Source: Nitrospira sp.
GTDB taxonomy: Bacteria > Nitrospirota > Nitrospiria > Nitrospirales > Nitrospiraceae
Assembly: GCA_015903945.1 (NCBI GenBank)
Contig: JABMDL010000002.1
Location: 62,001-126,000 of the forward strand
DNA: 64,000 nucleotides
Direction of reading: 5' to 3'
The notes beneath the pieces are model-generated. The model had not been told where the DNA came from and did no database searches. It worked only from the letters and a program-made list of their open reading frames with translations. The position numbers and the translations under genes are program-made. Below, in pieces: positions 26,367-34,315 of this stretch; the first letter of the stretch is position 1, and each line of letters starts with the position of its first letter.

Positions 26367-27292
26367 CGGATCTGTCGACCACGATTGCCGGAGTCAGGTT
26401 TCCCAGCTGCTTTATGAATGCGGCGGGAGCCCTCTGCGTCACGCGTGAGGAACTGGTGGCGCTTGGACAGTCGGGCTCCGGTGCGATCGTCACCAAGTCG
26501 ATGACGGTCGAGCCCAGGCGGGGGAATCCTGAACCGCGCTATTATGGATTTCCCGGTGGGTCGATCAATTCCATGGGGCTGCCCAATCTTGGCTACAAGG
26601 CCTATGCCGAGTTGATTCCCGACCTGAAGCGATTCGGCAAGCCGGTCATCGCCAGCGTGGCAGGACTCTGCGAAGACGATTTTCCGATCATTGCGGCGGT
26701 CATCAATGCTGCTCAGCCGGACCTGATCGAAGTGAACCTCTCCTGTCCGAACATTCCGGGCAAACCGCAAATCGGGTACGATCCGGACACGTCCGAGCGG
26801 GTGATCAAACGGGTGCGGAGTCTCATTACAGTGCCGATGGGCTTGAAGCTTCCGCCCTATTTTGATCCGGCCCATCACGAGGTGATGGGAAAAGTGATCG
26901 GACGGCACGGTGTCGATTTTCTGAACATGATCAATTCCGTGGGGAATGGACTGGTCGTCGACCCGGAGCGGGAAGCCGTGGTGATCAAGCCCAAAGGTGG
27001 ATTCGGCGGATTAGGCGGCCGGATCATCAAGCCGGTTGCGCTGGCGAACGTCCGCGCATTCTACAAGTTGTTTCAAGGAAAAATTCCGATCATCGGCACC
27101 GGCGGAGTTGTGGATGGGATGGATGCGTTCGAGCATGTGTTGTGCGGCGCGTCTGCGGTACAGATCGGCACCGTGCTGGTGGAAGAGGGGCTGGGGTCGT
27201 TCGACCGGCTCAACAATGAGTTGACGGCGGTGTTGGCGCGGAAGGGATATCGCTCGCTGGCGGCATGCCTGGGGACAGTGAGAGAGCTGTAG
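26363..27292 (+). CDS. Class 1 dihydroorotate dehydrogenase
   Basis: Oxidises dihydroorotate to orotate in pyrimidine synthesis. The 309 residues form an FMN-binding TIM barrel: FPSCFMNAAGALCVTREEL, TKSMTVEPRRGNPEPRYYGFPGGSINSMGLPN, and VNLSCPNIPGKPQIGYD with the class 1 catalytic Cys. GTGGVVDGMDAFEHVLCGASAVQIGT provides the phosphate loop. The text around the Cys is nearest to the fumarate-using class 1A enzymes. No pyrK-type Fe-S partner, needed by class 1B, is next to it. The start overlaps the ABC ATPase stop. Confidence 0.88.
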   Translation: MTDLSTTIAGVRFPSCFMNAAGALCVTREELVALGQSGSGAIVTKSMTVEPRRGNPEPRYYGFPGGSINSMGLPNLGYKAYAELIPDLKRFGKPVIASVAGLCEDDFPIIAAVINAAQPDLIEVNLSCPNIPGKPQIGYDPDTSERVIKRVRSLITVPMGLKLPPYFDPAHHEVMGKVIGRHGVDFLNMINSVGNGLVVDPEREAVVIKPKGGFGGLGGRIIKPVALANVRAFYKLFQGKIPIIGTGGVVDGMDAFEHVLCGASAVQIGTVLVEEGLGSFDRLNNELTAVLARKGYRSLAACLGTVREL

Positions 27293-27294
27293 CG

Positions 27295-27573
27295 TTACCG
27301 TCCACCGAAGCTGCGCGGCAATAATCCCAGCTGCAGCGATTGACGCAGAAGTTGGGCGACATTGCGGACGTTGAGCCGGCGCATCATGTTGAAGCGATGC
27401 ACTTCAACGGTGCGGACACTGATGTCCAGCGAGGCGGCGATCTCGCGGTTGGTCCGTCCCCTGGCGATTTGTTTTAAGATCTCGGATTGTCGCGTGGTGA
27501 TATGGATCGCCGGTTTCTGGTGACGGTCACCCCGTTCAAACTGAAGTGCCGTGTTGCCTCTGGTTCTTGCCAT
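27295..27573 (-). CDS. Small LuxR-type HTH regulator
   Basis: From the ATG at 27573, which has GAGGAG 6 bases upstream, the protein has 92 residues. It is little more than a LuxR/GerE helix-turn-helix: ITTRQSEILKQIARGRTNREIAASLDISVRTVEVHRFNMMRRLNVRNVAQLLRQS. It lacks a receiver or ligand domain, so it resembles the stand-alone DNA-binding output of a response regulator. The track frame to 27837 adds 88 residues antisense to the permease gene and is not believed. It is divergent from the permease and lies against the dehydrogenase stop, so it may control either. Confidence 0.82.
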   Translation of the reverse strand: MARTRGNTALQFERGDRHQKPAIHITTRQSEILKQIARGRTNREIAASLDISVRTVEVHRFNMMRRLNVRNVAQLLRQSLQLGLLPRSFGGR

Positions 27574-27690
27574 CCTGTGCTCCTCTGCCATGTGTGCAAT
27601 CGAGTGTAACAAGGGAGCAAAAAGCTGTAAATGAAACGGGCGATCTGTGCACGGCTCTCCTCGAGCCCTTGCCAAGCTGTGTAAAGGCCG

Positions 27691-30306
27691 ATGGTCTCCT
27701 TCATCAAAGTCCTGTTCTTGATTCTTGCCGCGCATGTGACGCAGCGTCCGCTGCGGACGTTGCTGACGATCACCGGGGTTGCTCTCGGTGTCTCGGCCTC
27801 CGTGGCGGTCCGTACCGCTAACGTCGACGTCCTGCACTCATTTGAACAAACCGTCTTGACGGTGGCGGGACCGACCACACTGGAAATTTCCGGGGGCGAA
27901 TTGGGACTGGACGAACGGCTGATCACGGCTGTGCGAAAGGTTCCCGGTGTCACGGCGGCCTCTCCGGTGATTCTTCAGACGGCGGTCAAGACAGGCGACG
28001 GATCGTCAAGCCGGGCGATCCAGGTCCTGGGTCTGGATTTACTCGCCGAGATCGATTCACGAGGGTTTCGCATCGGTCGCCAGCCGACAGAACGCCGATG
28101 GGAGACCATGCTCGATTCCAATGCGGTGCTGTTGGGGCGCAAGCAGGCGGCAGAATGGCATCTGTCGGTGGGCGATGCGGTCGATTTCTTAGTCGGGCCC
28201 GGTATGGTGACCTGTCGGGTTTCGGGGATTCTGGAAGATGCCTCCGATCGGACCTCGTCCTGGGATCGCTTGGCGGTCATGGATATCGCGGCTGCACAAG
28301 TCACGTTCGGCATGGTGGGTCGCCTGGATCGAATTGATCTCCTCACGGAAGAAGGGAGACCGGTGGAAGACATTGCGCAAGCGGTGCGAGCGATCGTGCC
28401 GCCCCATGTCGTCGTCGAGCGGCCGACGAGCCGGACCAACCAAGTCGAGCAGATGTTGCGGGCATTCCGACTGAACCTCACCGTGCTGAGCTGGGTGGGG
28501 CTGCTGGTCGGAATGTTCTTGATCTACAACACGATGGCATTCTCCGTTGCGCAGCGCAGGCGCGAGATCGGAATTTATCGCGCGATCGGGATGACCCAAA
28601 CACGTGTGGCCATCCTGTTTCTTGCTGAAGCCGGGGTGTTGGGGTTGGTGGGGGGCATGCTGGGAAGTGCAACAGGATTTGTGCTGGCCCAGCAACTGAC
28701 CGCGCTCCTGAGCCGGACCATTTCGGATCTTTATGTTCCTGTGGGATCGGAGGGCGGCCATGGGATCGGCTCCGGCTGGTTTTGGACGTTGTCGCTTGAA
28801 GGCCTCGCCGTTGGGTGCCTGGTTTCGATGATCGGCGCCATCGGGCCGAGTCTGGATGCAGGCAGAACGGCACCGGCTCGCGCGTTGGCGCCAGGGGATT
28901 ATGAAGCGGGGCGTCGCTTGCAAGTCGGCGTCTTGAGTCTCGTTGGGGGAGGGTTGCTTGCCGTGGCGGGGGCGCTGAGTTTCGCTGGACCGGTGGATGG
29001 AGTGCCCGTCCCGGGCTATCTGGCCACCCTCTGTCTGCTGGCCGGATTATCGTGTATTGCGCCGCTCTGCATTACCGGGTGGTCACGGAGCAGCCCGCGA
29101 GGAGGGGGCAATGCGGAGATGCAAGGGGTGATGCGTGAAATTGCGGTCGATCACGCCTCGCGCAATCCAGGCCGCAACGGCGTCACTGTCTCTGCCTTGA
29201 TGGTCGGATTGGCCATTATGATCGGGGTGTTGGTCATGGTCAGAAGTTTCCGCCATACGGTGGAAGTCTGGGTGGCCGAGACGGTGATCGCGGACGTCGT
29301 GGTTGCCCCATCGCTCTGGCTGCGTGGAACGGAGGCGGGAAGTGTCGGCCGAAGCCTGCCGTCATCCTGGTCGGCCGTGCTGGCATCGATTCCGGAGGTC
29401 TCGGCGGTCGATACCTATCGTGATGTCCGGGTCGTGGTCAATGGTCAGCGCGTCGCGATTGTCTCGCGCGATTTGCGCCTGCATGCGCGATTGAGCCGGT
29501 ATTTGGTGCGTCAGGGGGAGTCGGCGGACCAGCTCAATCGCGCAGCGGAGATCGGTGGGGTGCTGATTTCTGAAATCCTGGCCGGCAAGCTTGGAGTGCA
29601 AGAGGGGGACGGTCTTGAAATCATCACGCCTGAAGGAGCAAGGCGATTTCCGATCGTGGCGGTGTTTTACGATTATGCCACCGACGGCGGGAAGATTCTG
29701 ATGGATCGCGGCCTGTACCAATCGCTATGGCATGACGAACTCGTCACGGTCTATCCCGTCTATCTGGCCGCCGGCGCGGACCTCGATCGGGTCAGAAATA
29801 CGATGGCCGCCAGATTGCAGGACGCCGGGGGCGGCCGGTTTCCCCCCTTGCTCATCAGCAATGCCGAATTGCGGACAGAGATCTTAGAGATCTTCGATCG
29901 AACATTTCTGATGACCTACGTGCTCGAAGCCATTGCCGTCGTCATCGCGATGCTCGGCATCATCAATACGCTGGTGACATCCGTGCTGGAGCGACGCCGG
30001 GAGTTTGCTACGATCCGGGCCATCGGCGCCAGCGAGGGGCAGGTGACGCAATTGGTATTGTGGGAGGCGGCTTACTTGGGTCTGGTCGGGATCGGGCTGG
30101 GTCTTGCCGGAGGAGGGGCGCTCTCACTGCTGCTGGTCAACGTCATCAACAAGCAATCGTTTGGTTGGACCATTCAAATGATCATCCCTTGGGGAGGACT
30201 TGCGCAAGCGGTTCTTCTGGCGGGAGGCGCAACCCTCGTCGCCGGATTGTTTCCCGCGCAGTGGGCTGCGCGACAGTCGGTGGCTGAAGGGCTGAGGGAG
30301 GAATAG
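27691..30306 (+). CDS. Large FtsX-like ABC transporter permease
   Basis: An 871-residue permease with two FtsX modules, as in exporters of the LolCDE/YbbAP type. It opens with a membrane segment and RPLRTLLTITGVALGVSASVAVRTAN. FtsX domain 1 (residues 270-400) contains NTMAFSVAQRRREIGIYRAIGMTQTRV. A central membrane segment follows, then RNPGRNGVTVSALMVGLAIMIGVLVM, a second periplasmic domain, and FtsX domain 2 with INTLVTSVLERRREFATIRAIGASEGQV. The ATPase at 25.7 kb is the likely partner. Cargo may be lipids or lipoproteins, inferred from the family only. Confidence 0.9.
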   Translation: MVSFIKVLFLILAAHVTQRPLRTLLTITGVALGVSASVAVRTANVDVLHSFEQTVLTVAGPTTLEISGGELGLDERLITAVRKVPGVTAASPVILQTAVKTGDGSSSRAIQVLGLDLLAEIDSRGFRIGRQPTERRWETMLDSNAVLLGRKQAAEWHLSVGDAVDFLVGPGMVTCRVSGILEDASDRTSSWDRLAVMDIAAAQVTFGMVGRLDRIDLLTEEGRPVEDIAQAVRAIVPPHVVVERPTSRTNQVEQMLRAFRLNLTVLSWVGLLVGMFLIYNTMAFSVAQRRREIGIYRAIGMTQTRVAILFLAEAGVLGLVGGMLGSATGFVLAQQLTALLSRTISDLYVPVGSEGGHGIGSGWFWTLSLEGLAVGCLVSMIGAIGPSLDAGRTAPARALAPGDYEAGRRLQVGVLSLVGGGLLAVAGALSFAGPVDGVPVPGYLATLCLLAGLSCIAPLCITGWSRSSPRGGGNAEMQGVMREIAVDHASRNPGRNGVTVSALMVGLAIMIGVLVMVRSFRHTVEVWVAETVIADVVVAPSLWLRGTEAGSVGRSLPSSWSAVLASIPEVSAVDTYRDVRVVVNGQRVAIVSRDLRLHARLSRYLVRQGESADQLNRAAEIGGVLISEILAGKLGVQEGDGLEIITPEGARRFPIVAVFYDYATDGGKILMDRGLYQSLWHDELVTVYPVYLAAGADLDRVRNTMAARLQDAGGGRFPPLLISNAELRTEILEIFDRTFLMTYVLEAIAVVIAMLGIINTLVTSVLERRREFATIRAIGASEGQVTQLVLWEAAYLGLVGIGLGLAGGGALSLLLVNVINKQSFGWTIQMIIPWGGLAQAVLLAGGATLVAGLFPAQWAARQSVAEGLREE

Positions 30307-30334
30307 GCGTACCCGCTGTTCTTTGCAGAAGACG

Positions 30335-30511
30335 ATGAGTGCGACTGGCTCGATGTTCATCGGTATTGTGGGCGCGGTGGTCTTTCTGCTGGCGGTATTC
30401 GCGTTCAGTCAGCGAAACTGGAAAAACGGTTGCGTGTGGTTATTGGTCGGCCTAGGGCTTATTGCATTACTGACCTATTTGGACAAACCGTCGTCCGCAC
30501 CGTGGCGATAG
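30335..30511 (+). CDS. Small membrane protein, unknown function
   Basis: 58 residues from the ATG at 30335 (the track start at 30323 is a TTG). Two hydrophobic segments, FIGIVGAVVFLLAVFAF and GCVWLLVGLGLIALLTYL, are joined by the short polar turn SQRNWKN. It lies 28 bases after the permease and could be part of the same transcript. I do not recognise a family. Confidence 0.55.
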   Translation: MSATGSMFIGIVGAVVFLLAVFAFSQRNWKNGCVWLLVGLGLIALLTYLDKPSSAPWR

Positions 30512-30611
30512 TTGGCCAGTCTTGACTCGGGACGTTCGTTGCGCTGAGTAATCGGCGGCAGAATTCCACACTGTCGTGGCGAGGGGCGGGGTGAGAAGAG
30601 GTGAGGTGTTC

Positions 30612-31136
30612 TTAAGATCGGCTGCGAGAACTATCCAGAGATTTGACCATGTTCACGATGCGCGCCCGTGCGTCCTCTGAGATTTCGGTGAATTGCACCC
30701 CCATCCCGGGATAAAACACATGCCGTTCTTCCCGGGGTCGGATCCACGCCACTTTCCCTCGTGCGGTAATCGGCTGGGTTTGATCGTCAGGCAGAACCAG
30801 TTCCAGTGAGAGGTCGGTGCCAATCGACTGCGGGGAGGTGGTTTCGATGAAAATTCCACCTCCTCCGATCTCACAGGTCACGCCGTTAAAGTCCGTACGA
30901 CCTGACGCGGCGTAGCGAAGCTTGGCAGCCAACTGACTCCGGGGATAGTTGCGCACGGGCCGTGGTGTGCGGTCCGGTTTATTAAAACCGTGGACGAAGT
31001 CGATGATCGCGTCCCACGGGATCGTTCCCAGGTGCTCATCGGCCTGGCCGATGACGGCCAGTGTTTCCGCTGCACTGTCGAGTTGAAGTGTCTTGCCTTG
31101 GTGTTTCGCTGAATGTTTGACAGGCAGCTGCACCAT
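30612..31136 (-). CDS. PilZ-domain protein with degenerate second motif
   Basis: 174 residues. The PilZ beta-barrel spans residues 60-165: NYPRSQLAAKLRY, then VTCEIGGGGIFIETTSP, SLELVLPDDQTQPITARGKVAWI and YPGMGVQFTEISEDARARIVNMV. The first c-di-GMP motif RxxxR is present (RNYPR). The second, normally [DN]xSxxG, reads EIGGGG, so binding may be weak or absent. The N-terminal 60 residues have no known domain. It follows tRNA-Met on the same strand by 24 bases. Confidence 0.82.
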   Translation of the reverse strand: MVQLPVKHSAKHQGKTLQLDSAAETLAVIGQADEHLGTIPWDAIIDFVHGFNKPDRTPRPVRNYPRSQLAAKLRYAASGRTDFNGVTCEIGGGGIFIETTSPQSIGTDLSLELVLPDDQTQPITARGKVAWIRPREERHVFYPGMGVQFTEISEDARARIVNMVKSLDSSRSRS

Positions 31137-31160
31137 GGTGTGTTGTGACCGTATCCGGTT

Positions 31161-31236
31161 TGGTGGCGGTGACCCGGATCGAACGGGTGACCCGCGGCTT
31201 ATGAGTCCGCTGCTCTGCCAACTGAGCTACACCGCC
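31161..31236 (-). tRNA. tRNA-Met (CAT anticodon), CCA encoded
   Basis: Read on the minus strand: acceptor GGCGGTG/CACCGCC, TA at positions 8-9, D-arm GCTC...GAGC, anticodon loop CTCATAA on a GCGG/CCGC stem with an A-G pair next to the loop, T-arm ACCCG-TTCGATC-CGGGT, discriminator A and an encoded CCA. The paired first acceptor base (G-C) argues for elongator Met rather than initiator. An Ile tRNA with modified CAT is the alternative. Confidence 0.93.
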
Positions 31237-31625
31237 ACGGTAATGTGCTGGCGGAAACTGCTGGGATGATAGCCGAATCGCGAGTTCGATGTCCACCTTC
31301 TAGCAGGATGCTGAAAAAGTCCGCCCGCTTCGTTCTCGCGTCGCTCAGAGGCTCAACATACGGCTCAGAGTATGCCTCGCCTTTTCGCTCGCTGCGGCCT
31401 TGCCTGCGGATCGGCGCGTCTTGGTGCGCCGGGGCTGGGCGGGTGAGATGAGAGGCCGTTTTGAGCATCCTGTGGACATTCATAGATCAGGGCAAGACTC
31501 CCTTTGGTCGCGTATTGTTGCCTGGTCAACATAGTTTTTCCGCGGCCGTCTAGACGGGAGCAATCGTACGATGCTCTCGGTCTCAAAACCTGTTAAGGTG
31601 TCTCCCTCACTGAGGGACGCCCCCT
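31237..31625. other. Intergenic region holding a MITE-like repeat
   Basis: 389 bases between tRNA-Met and the short-chain dehydrogenase. It contains the 169-bp repeat listed separately. All ORF-track entries here (31199-31483, 31245-31451, 31365-31586) are frames through that repeat. Confidence 0.7.
31304..31472. repeat. MITE-like palindromic repeat, about 169 bp
   Basis: The ends are inverted copies of each other: CAGGATGCTGAAAAAGTCCG on the left and, reading inward from the right, CAGGATGCTCAAAACGGCC. An inner palindromic stretch (CATACGGCTCAGAGTATG) and a GC-rich CGCTCGCTGCGGCCTTGCC section lie between. It has no coding capacity. Sequences of this type occur in many intergenic places in Nitrospira genomes as I remember them. 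No transposase and only this copy are in the window. Confidence 0.7.
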
Positions 31626-32489
31626 ATGCTGATCGGCAAAGGAAGAAGCGTGGTGATTACTGGAGCTTCAACGGGCATTGGTGCGGCCTGTGCGCTGCAT
31701 CTGGACCGGTTGGGTTTCACGGTGTTTGCCGGGGTGCGCAAGGCCGAAGACGGAGCGACGCTCCAGCGGCAAGGGGCGTCAGGGGTGATCCCGGTCTTGC
31801 TCGATGTGACTGATGAAGTGCTTATTCAAAAAGCTCAAGTCTTTGTTTCTGAGAAGGTTGGAAGCGATGGATTGTATGGACTTATTAACAATGCCGGCAT
31901 TGCGGTCGTCGGTCCTCTTGAAGCGGTGCCGATTCCGGACTTGCGGCGGCAGTTAGAGATCAACGTCATCGGACAAATCGCGGTGACGCAGGCGTTTCTG
32001 CGACTGATACGGCAGGCGCGAGGCCGTATCGTGAACATGGGTTCGATCGCAGGTCGCGGAGCGATGCCCCTGATGGGGCCTTATGCGGCGTCGAAATTCG
32101 CACTGGAAGCGATGACGGATGCCTTGCGCTTGGAGCTTCAACAATGGGGCATCGAAGTGTCGATCGTGGAGCCCGGAGCAATTGCCACACCGATTTGGGA
32201 AAAATCCGGAAAGGATGCCGCGGATTTGGAAACGGCCATGCCAATGGAACTGCGCAGCATGTATGCCGCGGTGGTGGCTGCGGTCAGAAAGGTTGTCGGG
32301 GAAGCTGCCGCCCGGGCCATTGCAGCCGACACTGTCGCGCAGGCGGTGGAACATGCACTCACGGCCTCCCGTCCGAAGACTCGGTACCTTGTGGGGACCG
32401 ACGCGAAACTCCGAGCGCTCATGATCAAGCTCCTGCCCGATCGACTGTCCGATGCCGTGCTCACTTGGGCGCTCAAGTTGCCCCGGTAG
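31626..32489 (+). CDS. Short-chain dehydrogenase/reductase
   Basis: NAD(P)-dependent oxidoreductase of the classical SDR family, 287 residues: cofactor motif TGASTGIG near residue 13, NNAG near 88, the Ser of NMGSIAGR, and the YAASK catalytic Tyr and Lys near 155. After the Tyr it reads SIVEPGAIATPIW, the substrate side. The C-terminal 60 residues (RYLVGTDAKLRALMIKLLPDRLSDAVL) resemble retinol-dehydrogenase-like SDRs with a hydrophobic tail. The substrate is unknown. It is preceded by a GAGGGA ribosome-binding site and stands alone. Confidence 0.9.
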   Translation: MLIGKGRSVVITGASTGIGAACALHLDRLGFTVFAGVRKAEDGATLQRQGASGVIPVLLDVTDEVLIQKAQVFVSEKVGSDGLYGLINNAGIAVVGPLEAVPIPDLRRQLEINVIGQIAVTQAFLRLIRQARGRIVNMGSIAGRGAMPLMGPYAASKFALEAMTDALRLELQQWGIEVSIVEPGAIATPIWEKSGKDAADLETAMPMELRSMYAAVVAAVRKVVGEAAARAIAADTVAQAVEHALTASRPKTRYLVGTDAKLRALMIKLLPDRLSDAVLTWALKLPR

Positions 32490-32492
32490 AGG

Positions 32493-32987
32493 TCAGGGTT
32501 GGACGAGCGACTGGTCAATCTGGGCGGATCGAAACGATTCGTGCCAGGACAGCAGCAGCCAGCGCCCGTCACGACGCTCAAGCACACCGGTTTCCTGCAT
32601 AGGAAGAACCATTCGTTTCAGTTGGTTCCCCTCGGCGACATAGCGGATGTAGTCGAGTTCCATGGCATACCAGGCAAGGTCTCCCTTCGTCCATACCTTG
32701 AGTTCGCGGATCGGGATTTCGAGCTTCTGCGCATTGACAAATTCATCCCGTAGCCCTCGTTCAAGTTCATCCCAGCCCACATATTTTCGGCCGGCAACCG
32801 CGTAGCTGATGATGTCGGCGTCGTGGGCCATCATCCGGGAAAGCGTTGCCAGATCCTTTTCGGCATTCGCTCGAATCATTCGACGGATGGCGGATTCGGG
32901 ATCGGAGGGTTCTTCGGCGAGCACTGTCGTGGCGGCGCCGATGAACAGGACCAGGCTCCACCATGCGACAAGTCTAAGACGGATCAT
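32493..32987 (-). CDS. Secreted SnoaL/NTF2-like protein
   Basis: 164 residues. The signal peptide LVAWWSLVLFIGAATTVLAEE ends in an AxA-like site. The mature part, AIRRMIRANAEKDLATLSRMMAHDADIISYAVAGRKYVGWDELERGLRDEF, then DLAWYAMELDYI and TGVLERRDGRWLLLSWHES, follows the SnoaL-like/DUF4440 NTF2 fold, a cone-shaped barrel used for binding or simple catalysis. The function cannot be predicted. It converges with the SDR gene and lies 128 bases downstream of the Sel1 gene on the same strand. Confidence 0.82.
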   Translation of the reverse strand: MIRLRLVAWWSLVLFIGAATTVLAEEPSDPESAIRRMIRANAEKDLATLSRMMAHDADIISYAVAGRKYVGWDELERGLRDEFVNAQKLEIPIRELKVWTKGDLAWYAMELDYIRYVAEGNQLKRMVLPMQETGVLERRDGRWLLLSWHESFRSAQIDQSLVQP

Positions 32988-33115
32988 GAAGGATTCTCTC
33001 TGGGTGACGGGCTTACGTCGAGAACGGCTACCGCAGCGGGGAAACTACAGGGCTTCGTGAGTGGTGTCAATTCAATGGAGACGGGGATTAGGACCGGAGG
33101 GCGCGGCGGCGGGGG

Positions 33116-33628
33116 TTAGTCGCATTGCTTAAACCGGGACTGCCGGCAACGCGTGACCAACTTCTGCGCCTGCTCGATCTGCGCGGCAGTCATCTGTGAA
33201 CTGAGCTGGTCCCGGCGCGTCAAGGCTGCCTTCCCGTCATCGCCAGGTAACATCGCACCAGCAAGGTCATACCACATGAACGCGCGAACCAGGTCTTTCC
33301 GGACGCCCCGGCCCCGTTCGTACATCAGGCCCAGATTGTTCTGCGGGCCAACGTAGCCCTGCGCCGCCGCCTTACGAAACCACGTCAGTGCCGTTGGGTA
33401 GTCCTGCCGGACGCCTCGTCCTTTTTCGTGCATCAAGCCCAGATAGAACTGGGCTGACGCGACTCCCTGCTCCGCCAGAGGACTGAAGAGGCGGGCCGCC
33501 TGAGTATACTCACCACGCTCATAGGCAAATTCCGCCTCCTCAAGAGGCTCTGCCGTCACAACGGACGGGAGACTCGTGCCTGCCGCATAGGTCAGCACCA
33601 AAAGGACTACACAGAACACACGCCCCAT
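33116..33628 (-). CDS. Secreted Sel1-repeat protein
   Basis: 170 residues with a signal peptide (VFCVVLLVLTYAAGTSLPSVVTAEP). Two or three Sel1-like units follow: ASAQFYLGLMHEKGRGVRQDYPTALTWFRKAAAQGY and VGPQNNLGLMYERGRGVRKDLVRAFMWYDLAGAM. Sel1 repeats are 36-residue helical pairs that mediate protein contacts. The C-terminus has three Cys/Arg-rich positions (VTRCRQSRFKQCD). The partner is unknown. Confidence 0.88.
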   Translation of the reverse strand: MGRVFCVVLLVLTYAAGTSLPSVVTAEPLEEAEFAYERGEYTQAARLFSPLAEQGVASAQFYLGLMHEKGRGVRQDYPTALTWFRKAAAQGYVGPQNNLGLMYERGRGVRKDLVRAFMWYDLAGAMLPGDDGKAALTRRDQLSSQMTAAQIEQAQKLVTRCRQSRFKQCD

Positions 33629-33836
33629 CGATCACCGGCCTTTCAGCCCAATTGTGAAGCCACACTGTTACGGTAAGTCTACTGTAAAGTCGGAGGCCAA
33701 TTCATCATTCCTGGGATGAGAGGAGAGCAGGGAGGGGGAGGCGAGGAAGGCATTGGATGCGAAAGATGCTTCACGAGTAACGATTCACGCGTGGCTGGAA
33801 GGCATGGCGGCTGCCTCACATTGCCTATTCGCGGGA

Positions 33837-34067
33837 TTAGCGGTAAGCGAACAGGTCCATCTGAATCGATTTGATGGGCGTGGCCTCGTCCTGCACCATG
33901 CGTCGAACTCGTTCCGTGGCGTCTCGGCTGAACACCGGTTCGCCGCAGTGACGGCAGATGGTTGCAGGAACTTGCTCAACTCGTACGGGCTTCCCATCGA
34001 TGTCAAACACCTCGTTTGCCAGTTCCTGGCGGCTCTCGGTTTTTCCACATACATGACAGCGAAACAT
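33837..34067 (-). CDS. YgiT-type (MqsA-like) zinc finger protein, orphan
   Basis: 76 residues: FRCHVCGKTE, then TICRHCGEPVFSRDATERVRRMVQDE, two C-x2-C pairs binding one zinc, as in the N-terminal half of MqsA and in YgiT-type proteins. It lacks the C-terminal HTH of MqsA. Such proteins are often antitoxins next to a DUF4258/RelE-like toxin; no such gene is visible upstream (34003-34242 minus is a poor frame). It may be a relic or an unpaired regulator. Confidence 0.8.
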   Translation of the reverse strand: MFRCHVCGKTESRQELANEVFDIDGKPVRVEQVPATICRHCGEPVFSRDATERVRRMVQDEATPIKSIQMDLFAYR

Positions 34068-34315
34068 GGCTACCTCCGTCTTGCGTAATCAGACTGCTCT
34101 GCTGGGTCCGGGCGTTGAGTGGCAAGACCGACTCTGATTCCACTATGAATAAGTCAATACTCAAGCCTGACCCCACTGATTCGAGAAGGAGTTCAGGATA
34201 TCTAACGCTGCTAAGATAGCGGGATCTGGCCATTTCTGGCAATCGCTAGTTCACCTGAAAGAGGGGCGGTAGCCCGCAAGGGAATATGATCGAAAAACCA
34301 GGAGGGGATGTGCGT

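Noticed and set aside
31199-31586. Several small ORFs near tRNA-Met
   Set aside because: They are frames through the tRNA and the MITE-like repeat.
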